36,282 nucleotides of DNA from Streptomyces sp. NWU339 (GTDB lineage Bacteria; Actinomycetota; Actinomycetes; Streptomycetales; Streptomycetaceae): assembly GCF_003143855.1 (NCBI RefSeq), contig NZ_QFRK01000063.1, positions 1 through 36,282 of the forward strand, in the 5' to 3' direction. Of the stretch, positions 23,396 through 30,458 are shown one piece after another; position 1 is the first letter of the stretch, and each line of letters begins with the position of its first letter. Under the pieces are notes generated by a model. It saw only the letters and a list, made by a program, of their open reading frames with translations. It had not been told where the DNA came from and searched no databases. The translations under genes and the position numbers were made by a program.

Positions 23396-23512
23396 TCAGG
23401 AGTGGTATCCGTGACCGTCGTAGAAGGCTCCGCTGAAGCCCCGGATCAGACGGCCGTTGCCGAGAAGGACGAGCCCGTACGGCATACGGCGCCGCAGCAG
23501 TCGGAGAAACAT
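23396..23512 (-). CDS. Candidate lasso-type RiPP precursor, 38 residues
   Basis: A small gene with an excellent ribosome site (GGAGG, 6 nt before ATG 23512), first in the operon before B and C. The leader is short and basic (MFLRLLRRRMPYGLVLLGNG then RLIR). The predicted core is GFSGAFYDGHGYHS: glycine 25 is residue 1 and the only acidic residue, Asp32, is core position 8, the correct distance for an 8-membered macrolactam ring, leaving a 6-residue tail GHGYHS. No other glycine places an acid at position 7-9. Unlike most lasso precursors, there is no Thr at leader position -2 (Ile is there) and no clear YxxP element. The role is inferred from position, ribosome site and core spacing; no known precursor family is recognised. 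Confidence 0.62.
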   Translation of the reverse strand: MFLRLLRRRMPYGLVLLGNGRLIRGFSGAFYDGHGYHS

Positions 23513-23549
23513 CGTCTACCTCCAGAATCAGGTAGCGTCGGTAAATTTC

Positions 23550-23577
23550 AGGCTACTCCGCCCTGGATGCCCCGCAA
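23550..23577 (-). promoter_or_regulatory. Promoter of the RiPP operon
   Basis: On the minus strand TTGCGG (23572-23577), 16 bp, TAGCCT (23550-23555): a fair match to the Streptomyces vegetative promoter. The expected start near 23543 gives a 30-nt leader before the precursor ATG. Confidence 0.5.
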
Positions 23578-23586
23578 CCGGACTGC

Positions 23587-23632
23587 CGGCACCCGCGCCG
23601 CGAACCACTCGTGGTTCGCGGCGCGGGTGCCG
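23587..23632. terminator. Perfect 21-bp hairpin just upstream of the RiPP promoter
   Basis: 23587-23607 and 23612-23632 are exact inverted repeats with a CTCG loop (arms contain ACCCGCGCCGCGAACCA). It lies 10 bp behind the -35 of the RiPP operon and follows no intact gene on either strand, so it may insulate the operon, be a leftover terminator of a deleted gene, or serve as an operator. The rest of 23633-24190 contains only a gene remnant and the small dyad listed below. Confidence 0.6.
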
Positions 23633-23850
23633 ATGAATCATCCGGCCCTGGTCACGCGGAGTGTCGACCCTCGTGCGGGCCTGCAAATCCTTCGGCCCCG
23701 TCCCCCATGCGATGGTGACGGTTCGTGAGCACGGGGCGTCTCCGCCTTGCGGAGAGTGCGGCCGGTGCTCTGCCCTCGGTGTTTTGCAGCGGACGGCAGC
23801 ACGTCGAGGTGGCTGACCTTGTCGCGCCGGACTCTCACGGGCGGACGCCC

Positions 23851-23997
23851 GGCCGATCGGCCCGCCCGACGAGGAGCCGGGCCGAGGACTGCTCCTGGCC
23901 GGCGCCCTCGCGAGCCGCCGGGGTGCCGTGCCCGCCACGCCGCCCCGGCAAGGTGGTGCGGGCCGAAGTCGACTGCTCGTCGATCCGGATCCGATGA
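23851..23997 (+). pseudogene. ATP-binding protein (anti-sigma kinase type) C-terminal remnant, copy 1
   Basis: One frame reads PPDEEPGRGLLLAGALASRR then GAVPA, and the next reads GKVVRAEVDCSS up to a stop at 23995-23997. Together they match the G-box and end of SpoIIAB/RsbW-like HATPase proteins (usually GRGLLLVDALASRWGV...GPGKTVWAE). A frameshift near 23940-23950 separates the parts and the N-terminal half is gone. Confidence 0.6.
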
Positions 23998-24151
23998 CAG
24001 TGGTGAGAGACTCCGCCGATGCCGGAAGGCCGGGATCGGTGGCATCGCGCCTGCGCGTGAGCTTGGTCTCAGGAGCGGTCCTTCCCTGGCATACGGGTCC
24101 GGGAACAGGCCCGGGAGCGCCATGATGGGAATCCAGGGATCGCATACCTGT

Positions 24152-24170
24152 GTGTCGGACAGGCCGACAC
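24152..24170. promoter_or_regulatory. Inverted repeat before the small membrane protein gene
   Basis: GTGTCGG-ACAGG-CCGACAC, a perfect 7-5-7 dyad ending 20 bp before ATG 24191; a candidate operator or mRNA hairpin. Confidence 0.4.
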
Positions 24171-24190
24171 CCCATGGCGAGGAGCCCGAC

Positions 24191-24451
24191 ATGGCCACCG
24201 GATCCGCGGACGGCCCCGCGACGCTCTACGGGCCCGTCTCAGCCCTCCTCGGCAGCGCCGCTCTGCTGGCCGCGGTGTTCGCCGGCTTCATCGGCATCGC
24301 GATCCCGTTCCTGTTCGGCAGCCTCGCCGTCACCTTCGCGCTCCTCGGCCTGGGCCGCGGGCTCAACCGGGGCCAGTGCGCCATCGGCCTCACCACCGGA
24401 TCGCTGAGCGTGCTCTACCCGATCTTCCTCGTCGCCGCCCTGAGCACCTGA
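24191..24451 (+). CDS. Small integral membrane protein (DUF4190-like)
   Basis: An 86-residue protein with three hydrophobic segments: VSALLGSAALLAAVFAGFIGIA, IPFLFGSLAVTFALLGLG and AIGLTTGSLSVLYPIFLVAAL. The arrangement (LLGSAALL..., a GLGRGLNRG turn and a final helix) resembles DUF4190-type proteins with the N-terminal tail removed. Function unknown. ATG 24191 has AGGAG 7 nt upstream, so it is probably expressed. It is one of the few intact genes in the decayed region 23.6-26.9 kb. Confidence 0.7.
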   Translation: MATGSADGPATLYGPVSALLGSAALLAAVFAGFIGIAIPFLFGSLAVTFALLGLGRGLNRGQCAIGLTTGSLSVLYPIFLVAALST

Positions 24452-24497
24452 CTGACGGGCTCGGTGCCTACGGGGCCGTGCCCTTGCGGCCCGTTCG

Positions 24498-24662
24498 CAG
24501 CACGTCGCGGGTGTCGCGGTGCTGCACCTGGGCGCCGACCCGGGTGCGGCTCCTGTCGACGTCTCCAAGGAGCTGACCGACAACGCTCTGAAAGACATCG
24601 TGCATAACCCGGGTGAGGGTTCGCCGAACCTGCTGCTCGGTAACCAGTTCCTGCAGGGATGA
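24498..24662 (+). pseudogene. Subtilase (S8 peptidase) C-terminal remnant
   Basis: The frame reads QHVAGVAVLHLGADPGAAPV then DVSKELTDNALKDIV, GSPNLLLGNQFLQG and a stop. HVAGVAVLHL is the segment that follows the catalytic serine (GTSMAxPHVAGVAALYL) in subtilases, and GSPNLLL is their usual end. The serine itself and everything upstream are missing, with no start codon. The flanks 24452-24497 and 24663-24748 show nothing. Confidence 0.75.
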
Positions 24663-24748
24663 GCAGCAGGATCACAACGGTTGACGTCTCCAACCGCCCG
24701 ACCGCCCTGGCTCCGTTCGGAGCCGGGGCGGTTTCTCGTCGGGTGAGG

Positions 24749-25126
24749 TCAGGACTGGGGACGGTTGCGGCAGAGGCAGAACGGGTGCCCGGCTGGGTCG
24801 GTGTAGACCTGCCAGCCGTAGCCGGACTCGCCGACGAAACTCTTCTGGAAGGTGGCGCCCAGTTTGATCACCCGGCGGTGCTCGGGCTCGAACTCGTCCA
24901 CTTCGAAGTCGAGGTGGAACTGCTGCGGATGCTCCTGGCCCGGCCAGTCGGGCCGCTGGTAGTTCTCCACCCGCTGGAACGACAGCTCGACGCCGTCGTT
25001 GCGCAGGTTGACCCAGTCCTTGGTGCTGATGTTGGTGTTGATCTCCCAGCTCAGCAGCTCGGCGTAGAACTCGGCCAGCTTCCAGGGGTCCGGGCAGTCG
25101 AGGATGACATCGGTGAACTTCAGCAT
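24749..25126 (-). CDS. VOC family (glyoxalase/bleomycin-resistance-like) protein
   Basis: A 125-residue protein with the vicinal-oxygen-chelate fold: MLKFTDVILDCPDPWKLAEFYAELLSW at the start, the central HLDFEVDEFEPEHRRVIKLGA and the end GYGWQVYTDPAGHPFCLC. Residues at metal-site positions (D/H near the start, H in QQFHLDFEV and the end motif DPAGHPFCL) are consistent with the family, but the reaction cannot be named; members include dioxygenases, epimerases and antibiotic-binding proteins. Full family length, intact and with no partner genes. A TATGGT lies 6 nt before ATG 25126, so it may be leaderless. Confidence 0.88.
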   Translation of the reverse strand: MLKFTDVILDCPDPWKLAEFYAELLSWEINTNISTKDWVNLRNDGVELSFQRVENYQRPDWPGQEHPQQFHLDFEVDEFEPEHRRVIKLGATFQKSFVGESGYGWQVYTDPAGHPFCLCRNRPQS

Positions 25127-25284
25127 CCGATCACCATAAATCGCGGCGCCGGACGCCCGCGACGCATTAGTCGGCGCACCCCAGGACTTGGCCGGCCCCC
25201 TCGGTCAGGCCAACAGGGCGTGTTTGCACGGCCGAACAGCGGCCTCTCGGCCCGGCGGGGCAGCCTGGCCAATGGCTGCAAGGT

Positions 25285-25473
25285 TGCCGCCGACTCCAAC
25301 ACTTACGGCTACGGTCAGACCCAGCAGGACTACCTCGATCTCCTCGCCCACCTGGAAGACCCGGAGCGCACCCCACCCCCCGGCCGGCTACCAGGACCCC
25401 TTCTACAAGGCGGACCGGGATGGCCGAGATGCGCGCCGCACACGCGTACTTCCAGGCACGGCTTGACGCCTGA
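25285..25473 (+). pseudogene. Decayed C-terminal fragment, copy B (same family as copy A)
   Basis: Reads KVAADSNTYGYGQTQQDYLD then LLAHLEDPERTPPP, an extra C in a C run (25374-25381), GYQDPFYKADRDG, a second frame change near 25420, then MAEMRAAHAYFQARLDA and a stop at 25471-25473. It aligns with copy A at 18712-18880, and the pair allows the original C-terminus to be reconstructed. The family is not recognised. Together with the VOC upstream region, 25127-25541 contains no intact gene. Confidence 0.6.
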
Positions 25474-25489
25474 CCGCCCCGGACATGCC

Positions 25490-25525
25490 TGTGCCCTGTG
25501 ACTCCCCTCGGAGCCACAGGGCACA
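25490..25525. terminator. Bidirectional hairpin terminator
   Basis: TGTGCCCTGTG (25490-25500) pairs with CACAGGGCACA (25515-25525); CTCC/GGAG extends the stem inside after one mismatch, around a CCTC loop. It lies between copy B (plus strand) and the DUF397 gene (minus strand). Confidence 0.75.
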
Positions 25526-25541
25526 ACAGCAAAGCGGCGAC

Positions 25542-25754
25542 TCAGCCGATCCGCTCGGCGGCGAACCCGACGAACGCGGCCCACGCCTCCGAACCGACCG
25601 CCAAACTCGGACGGTTCGCATCCTTCGAGTCCCGCACGTGCACGGTGTGCGGGCAGGTGGCCACCTCCACGCACGCGCCGCCCTCTTCACTGCTGTAGCT
25701 GCTCTTACACCAGGTCAGGGGCGGGTTCGCCGAGGCTCTATGGCAGGCGTTCAT
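25542..25754 (-). CDS. DUF397 domain-containing protein
   Basis: A 70-residue protein with the full DUF397 pattern: LTWCKSSYSSEEGGACVEVA, VHVRDSKDANRPSLAV and WAAFVGFA. These small proteins are almost always encoded after a DUF5753 helix-turn-helix regulator, as here, and some act with it as antitoxin-like or regulatory partners (BldB/WhiJ-type systems). Its ATG 25754 overlaps the end of the regulator gene by 17 bp. It is intact, although the regulator is frameshifted, so it may have lost its partner. Confidence 0.9.
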   Translation of the reverse strand: MNACHRASANPPLTWCKSSYSSEEGGACVEVATCPHTVHVRDSKDANRPSLAVGSEAWAAFVGFAAERIG

Positions 25755-26622
25755 AGAGCTCTCCCAGCAAGTTCTCGATGTACGTCAGTGATTCCTGAGG
25801 CGTGAGGGCCTGAGCGCGAAGGGTGCCGTACTTGGTTTCCAGCCCTCGCACGAGATGTCGCTCCGTGTGCACCTGACTCACGTTCTGCACCTCAACGTAT
25901 GAGATTCTGCGCCCCTCTTGAGTATCGAACAGCATGAATGGGCCAGCAAAGACCCGCGTTCTGCTCCCGAGTCAACGGCAAGATCTGGACCTCCACCGTG
26001 CGCTTCTGGCCAACTAGGAGCAAATGCTCCAATTGGCCACGAAGAACGCCTCCGCCGCCGATCGGCCTCTGAAGTACCGACTCGTCGATGACGAAGCTCA
26101 TCAACGGTGCTGGCCGCCTGGCGAAGATCGCCTGCCTCGCCAAGCGAGCCGCCACTCTCTGCTCGATGACCTCATCCTCCAAGGGAGGACGCATCGTAGA
26201 GAACACAGCTTGCGCGTACTCTTCGGTCTGCAACAGCCCATTCACTACTTGGGCATCGTAGGCAAGCACACCCAGCGCCTCCGCTTCCAACCGGGCCGCA
26301 TCCCGGAAGAACGCCGGGTATTGTGCCCGCGCCACCTCATCCTTCATCTCCTGGAGGACCCCGCCCGCGTCGAGCAGTTCGTCCACCACGTCGATGAACC
26401 TCGGTGGAGGAATCCGCCGCCCCTGCTCGTAGGCAGCAATAGTGGACGGCGAATACCCTGTCCGCGCACGACCTCCGGCCGCTCCAGCCCCGCCCGCAAC
26501 CGAAACCGCTTCATCTGCCGCCCGAACACCCGCAAGACGCCCGTTCCTGGCCCCGAAGAAGCCGCCCCCGACTCTCCCTGCTCGGCCGTCGTCTCTCCCG
26601 GCTCCCGCGCCAGCTCGCTCAT
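25738..26622 (-). pseudogene. XRE/DUF5753 (WhiJ-like) regulator, two frameshifts
   Basis: Starts at ATG 26622 (MSELAREPGETTAEQG), continues VLRVFGRQMKRFRLRAGLER in one frame, then shifts near 26455 to ARTGYSPSTIAAYEQGRRIP, the helix-turn-helix, and VDELLDAGG...FRDAARLEAEALGVLAYDAQ, the DUF5753 domain. An extra T near 25951 forces a second shift, after which MLFDTQEGRRISYVEVQNVS and GELYERLP complete the normal C-terminus at 25738. Full length would be about 290 residues, standard for the family. GGAGG lies about 10 nt before the ATG. Both shifts are single-base, so either the gene is recently inactivated or the assembly has errors here; the neighbouring remnants favour real decay. Confidence 0.8.
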
Positions 26623-26643
26623 CGTCCGCTCACCTCCGCCGTC

Positions 26644-26839
26644 TACCAGCCGGTCCGCCCGTATGCTGCCCACCGCTTCGCCGTCGCCGCCCGGCTCCGG
26701 CCCGACCAGGAGTCGGGCCGGAGGCTGCTGCTGGTCAACGTCCTCGCGAGCCGCTGGGGCGTCGTGCCCCCGCGACGCCGGCCCTGGCAAGGTGGTGCGG
26801 GCCGAGGTCGACTGCCCGTCGGTCCGACGGCAGGGGTGA
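26644..26839 (+). pseudogene. ATP-binding protein remnant, copy 2, divergent from the DUF5753 regulator
   Basis: RPDQESGRRLLLVNVLASRW then GVVP in one frame continues as PRDAGPGKVVRAEVDCPS in another, with a single-base slip near 26770-26775 and a stop at 26837-26839. It is the C-terminus of a SpoIIAB/RsbW-like ATPase. Such a gene is commonly divergent from a DUF5753/DUF397 pair in Streptomyces, and it is in that position here, but the N-terminal half is missing. Confidence 0.65.
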
Positions 26840-26886
26840 GAGGCTTCGCCGCCGAGCGGCCCGGGGTGGCCTCGAGGTGGCCGCAC

Positions 26887-26914
26887 CCGGACTCCAGGCG
26901 TTGCCGGAGCCCGG
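26887..26914 (-). terminator. Hairpin terminator of the ABC importer operon
   Basis: CCGGACTCC (26887-26895) pairs with GGAGCCCGG (26906-26914) with one mismatch and a 10-nt loop, 28 bp after the ATPase stop codon. Confidence 0.5.
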
Positions 26915-26941
26915 GGTGGCGGGGGTCGGGGCCAGGTGCGG

Positions 26942-27850
26942 TCAGGCCTTCTTGTCCAGTGCCGGGGCGGACGGCGCGGTGTCCGCGTCCGTGTCCGCGC
27001 CCGCTTCCGCGTCCGTCTTCTGGGGCGGTACGGCGCCCGTCGCCCGTTTCGCCGCCTGGATCTGCTCGTACACCCGCGTGCGGAGTTCCGTGAAGCGCGG
27101 GTCCGCCCGGGTGTGCAGCTGGTCGCGTTCGGCCGGGAGGTCGATCGTCAGCTGTTCCTGGACCACCGTCGGGGACGACGACAGGACGACGACCCGCTCG
27201 CCCAGGTAGACGGCCTCGTCGATGTCGTGGGTGACGAAGAGGACGGTCACCCCGAGCTCCTGCCACAGCCGCCGGATCAGGTCCTCGAGGTCGGCGCGGG
27301 TCTGGGCGTCGACGGCCGCGAACGGCTCGTCCATCAGCAGCACTTCGGGCTCGTAGGCGACGGCTCGCGCGATGGCGACGCGCTGCTGCATGCCGCCGGA
27401 GAGCTGCCAGGGGTACGCGCCCGCGGCGTCGCCGAGACCGACGGCGTGCAGGGCGTGCTCGACCAGCTCACGGCGGCGGGCCTTCGTCAGGTGCTTCTTC
27501 TGGCGCAGCGGCAGCTCGACGTTGTCGCGCACCCGCAGCCACGGGAAGAGGCTGCGACCGTACTCCTGGAACACGACGGCCATGCCGGGCGGCGGGCCGG
27601 TGATCCGGCTGCCCTGGAGCAGGACTTCCCCGGAGGTGGGTTCGAGCAGGCCGGCGATGCACTTCAGGAGCGTCGTCTTGCCGCAGCCGGACGGACCGAC
27701 GAGGCAGACCAGTTCGCCGGCGTCGAGGGAGAAGGTGAGGTCGCGCACCGCTTCGACGTGCCGGCCGTGTCCCTCGTAGACCTTCCGCAGGCCCCTTACG
27801 TCGAGCATGTGCTGTCCCTTTCCGGCGTTCACGCCGCTTTCCTTGCTCAT
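26942..27850 (-). CDS. NitT/TauT-type ABC transporter ATP-binding protein
   Basis: A 302-residue ATPase of the nitrate/sulfonate/taurine importer class (SsuB/TauB-like). Walker A GPSGCGKTT, Q-loop VVFQEYGRSLFPWL, signature LSGGMQQR, Walker B VLLMDEPFAAVD and the H-loop VTHDIDEAVYLG are all present. The last 50 residues are an Ala/Asp/Thr-rich tail (DAEAGADTDADTAPSAPA). The start is ATG 27850, which overlaps the permease stop as ATGA and has GGAGG 5 nt upstream; the much longer open frame to 28558 is a shadow of the permease. It is the last gene of a four-gene importer operon. Confidence 0.93.
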   Translation of the reverse strand: MSKESGVNAGKGQHMLDVRGLRKVYEGHGRHVEAVRDLTFSLDAGELVCLVGPSGCGKTTLLKCIAGLLEPTSGEVLLQGSRITGPPPGMAVVFQEYGRSLFPWLRVRDNVELPLRQKKHLTKARRRELVEHALHAVGLGDAAGAYPWQLSGGMQQRVAIARAVAYEPEVLLMDEPFAAVDAQTRADLEDLIRRLWQELGVTVLFVTHDIDEAVYLGERVVVLSSSPTVVQEQLTIDLPAERDQLHTRADPRFTELRTRVYEQIQAAKRATGAVPPQKTDAEAGADTDADTAPSAPALDKKA

Positions 27851-28638
27851 GACGCCCTCCGGGACCGGCGCAGACCGTGGTACCAGGCCAGGGCCCGGCG
27901 TTCGACCACCTGGAACACCAGGGCGAGCAGCACGCCGAGCAGTCCGAGCAGCAGGATGCCGCTCCACATGCCCGGGATGGCGAAGCTGCGCTGGAACTGG
28001 ACGACGGCGAAGCCGAGTCCGTTGCTGGCCGCGAACATCTCGCTGATGACCATCAGGATGACGCCGATCGACAGCGCCTGCCGCAGGCCCGCGAAGATCT
28101 GCGGACTGGCGGAGCGCAGGACCAGGTGGCCGAGGCGCGCACGGCCCTCGATGCCGTAGGACCGGGCGGTGTCGGCCAGCACGCTGTCGATGGCCCGTAC
28201 GCCCTCGACGGTGTTGAGCAGCACCGGCCAGACGCATCCGGAGACGATGACGACGATCTTCATGGTGTCGCCGATCCCGGCGAAGAGCATGATGACGGGC
28301 ACCAGGACGGGCGGCGGCACGGCGCGCAGGAACTCCAACACCGGTTCGGTGGTGGCCCGTACGCGCGGGAAGGAGCCGATGACGATGCCGAGTGCCACGC
28401 CGAGGACGGCCGCGCCGGCGTAGCCGAGGAGCAGCCGGGTGACGCTGGGCACCACGTCCGCGGCGATGCGCTCGGCGGTCCACACCTCGCGTCCGGTCTC
28501 CAGGATGGTGCTCAGCGGCGGCCAGTAGACGTCGGTGCTGCCGGCGGAGGCGAACCACCAGGCGGTCGCGAGGAGGACGGGCAGGCCGACGGCGAACAGC
28601 AGCCGCAGGGCCGCGGTGCGCAGGGTCAGGCGTTTCAT
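27847..28638 (-). CDS. ABC transporter permease 2 (SsuC/TauC-like)
   Basis: A 263-residue, six-TM permease. The EAA loop reads DTARSYGIEGRARLGHLVLRSASPQIFAGLRQALSIG split over TM4-5, and EFLRAVPPPVLVPVIMLFAGIGD is the typical core of this importer class. ATG 28638 overlaps the stop of the upstream permease (ATGA), and its own stop overlaps the ATPase start. Two different permeases in the operon imply a heterodimeric channel. Confidence 0.92.
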   Translation of the reverse strand: MKRLTLRTAALRLLFAVGLPVLLATAWWFASAGSTDVYWPPLSTILETGREVWTAERIAADVVPSVTRLLLGYAGAAVLGVALGIVIGSFPRVRATTEPVLEFLRAVPPPVLVPVIMLFAGIGDTMKIVVIVSGCVWPVLLNTVEGVRAIDSVLADTARSYGIEGRARLGHLVLRSASPQIFAGLRQALSIGVILMVISEMFAASNGLGFAVVQFQRSFAIPGMWSGILLLGLLGVLLALVFQVVERRALAWYHGLRRSRRAS

Positions 28639-29468
28639 GGGGTCACCTCGCCCCGGACGGACTGGTGCCAGGCCAGCGAGCGGCGCTCGACGGCACGTGC
28701 GCCCAGGTTGATCAGGACGCCGATCAGTCCGGTGACGGCGACCAGCGCGTACATGTCGGGGACGGCGTGGGAGGTCTGCGCGACGGCGATGCGGGAGCCC
28801 AGTCCGGGCGTGCCGATGATGAGTTCGGCGGTGATCGCGAGCACGAGGGCGACGGCCGCGGCGAGCCGGACGCCGGTCATGACGTACGGCAGGGCGGTCG
28901 GCCACAGCACGTGGCGGATCCGGGCCCAGGTCCCCAGGCCGTAGGAGCGGGCGGTCTCCTCCGCGACGGGGTCCAGGTCCTGGACTCCGTAGAGGACCTG
29001 GACGAGGACCTGCCAGAAGGCGGCGTAGACGACCAGCAGCAGCGTGGAGCGCAGATCGGTGCCGAAGAGCAGTACGGCGAGGGGGATCAGCGCCACCGAG
29101 GGGATCGGCCGCAGGAATTCGACGGTGCTGGCCGTCGCCTCGCGCAGGTACGGGACCACGGTGATCAGCACGCCGACGGCGATGCCCGCGACGGTGGCGA
29201 TGAGCAGGCCGAGCGCCCAGCCGGTGAGGGTGTCGCCGAGTGCCGCCCAAAAGGCGACGTCGGAGATCTCCTCGGCCAGGGCGGCGGCGATCGTGCTGGT
29301 GGGCGGCAGGTAGTCGGGGGACACCAGACCGAGCCGGGATACCGCCTCGACCAGCGCGAGGAAGCCGCCGAGGCCGGCGAGGCCCAGCAGGGCGTTGCCC
29401 GGCCCCGGGCGGCGGGCGCCCGGGGCGTCGGTCTTCACGGCTGTCCGTGTCACGGCTTTCTGTGTCAC
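28635..29468 (-). CDS. ABC transporter permease 1 (SsuC/TauC-like)
   Basis: A 277-residue permease. After a basic cytoplasmic start it has six TM helices, STVEFLRPIPSVALIPLAVL as the conserved core and EETARSYGLGTWARIRHVLW as the EAA-type loop contacting the ATPase. GTG 29468 overlaps the binding-protein stop as GTGA. It pairs with the downstream permease. Confidence 0.92.
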   Translation of the reverse strand: MTQKAVTRTAVKTDAPGARRPGPGNALLGLAGLGGFLALVEAVSRLGLVSPDYLPPTSTIAAALAEEISDVAFWAALGDTLTGWALGLLIATVAGIAVGVLITVVPYLREATASTVEFLRPIPSVALIPLAVLLFGTDLRSTLLLVVYAAFWQVLVQVLYGVQDLDPVAEETARSYGLGTWARIRHVLWPTALPYVMTGVRLAAAVALVLAITAELIIGTPGLGSRIAVAQTSHAVPDMYALVAVTGLIGVLINLGARAVERRSLAWHQSVRGEVTP

Positions 29469-30430
29469 GGCAGCAGCTTGTCCAGGTCGGGGGCCTTCTC
29501 GAACAGGCCGTCCTTCTGGCCGAGTTCGCCCAGCCGCTCGATGGAGGCGCGGTTCGGCTCCTCGGGCCAGCCGGGGAGCGTCATCTCCTTCAGCGTCTTC
29601 TCGGGGATCTTGGTGTAGGTGGAGAGGATCTCGCGGACCTCGTCGGGGTGGTTGTTGGCGTAGGCGAGGGATTCGCGGGTCGCCTCGGCGAACTTCTTCA
29701 CCAGCTCCGGGTCCTGCTGGGCCAGCTTGTCGGAGGTGAAGTAGAGGGCGATGGTGAGGTCGGGCGAGACGTCGACGAAGTTGGAGGCGACGACCCGGCC
29801 GCCCTGGCCCTTGACGACGGCGAGCGACGGCTCGACGACCCAGGCGGCGTCGACCTGTCCGGCCTGCAGCGCGGCGGGCATCTGGTCGAAGGCGAGCTCC
29901 ACGAACTGGACCTTCTCGGGGTCGCCGCCGTCCTTGCGCACGGATTCCCGCACGGAGGTGTCGCCGATGTTCTTCAGCGTGTTGACCGCGACCTTCTTCC
30001 CGGCCAGGTCCTTCGCCGACTTGATCGGGCTGTCGCCCTTGACGACGACGCCGCCGACGTCGGCGTTCTCCTTCCCGGTCGTGGCGACGCCGTTGGCGAC
30101 CGCCCGCACCGGCACGTTCTGGCTCTGGGCGATCAGGAGCGAGGTGGTGTTGCTGAACCCGAACTGGAACTGGCCGCTGGCCACACCCGGCACGATCGCG
30201 GCGCCGCCCTGGCCGGACTCCAGCGTGAGGTCGAGACCGCGCTTCTTGTAGAAGCCCTGCTTCTCACCGAGGTAGATCGGGGCCACGTCGACGATGGGGA
30301 TCACACCGACCTTCACGGCGGTGGTGCCGTCGGACGACTTGCCGGAGGACCCGGATTCGGACGAACCACAAGCGGTCGCGGTGAGCGTGAGCAGAGCGAC
30401 GGCAGCGACTCCGGCTGACAGACGACGCAC
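29465..30430 (-). CDS. ABC substrate-binding lipoprotein (NitT/TauT/NMT1-like)
   Basis: A 321-residue periplasmic-type binding protein anchored by lipid: the signal RRLSAGVAAVALLTLTATAC has its lipobox cysteine at residue 21, followed by a Ser/Gly linker. The fold is type II SsuA/THI5-like (VGVIPIVDVAPIYLGEKQGF, GVASGQFQFGFSN, VAVNTLKNIGDTSVRE). Ligands in this family include alkanesulfonates, nitrate, aromatic acids and pyrimidine precursors. The divergent PcaR-type IclR regulator makes an aromatic or organic acid more likely here (inference). Start GTG 30430, with GGGAGG 4 nt upstream; the ORF extends to 30526 but without a signal sequence there. First gene of the importer operon. Confidence 0.92.
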   Translation of the reverse strand: MRRLSAGVAAVALLTLTATACGSSESGSSGKSSDGTTAVKVGVIPIVDVAPIYLGEKQGFYKKRGLDLTLESGQGGAAIVPGVASGQFQFGFSNTTSLLIAQSQNVPVRAVANGVATTGKENADVGGVVVKGDSPIKSAKDLAGKKVAVNTLKNIGDTSVRESVRKDGGDPEKVQFVELAFDQMPAALQAGQVDAAWVVEPSLAVVKGQGGRVVASNFVDVSPDLTIALYFTSDKLAQQDPELVKKFAEATRESLAYANNHPDEVREILSTYTKIPEKTLKEMTLPGWPEEPNRASIERLGELGQKDGLFEKAPDLDKLLP

Positions 30431-30458
30431 AAGGCCTCCCCAAAAGATGCACTTCTCG

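Noticed and set aside
23528..24198. Minus-strand open frames upstream of the RiPP precursor, considered as extra RiPP genes (B1, transporter)
   Set aside because: Arg/Pro-rich, no family features, run through the perfect hairpin and antisense to an ATPase remnant.
27851..28558. N-terminal extension of the ABC ATPase
   Set aside because: Out-of-frame translation of the permease; the ATG at 27850 has a ribosome site and an ATGA overlap.
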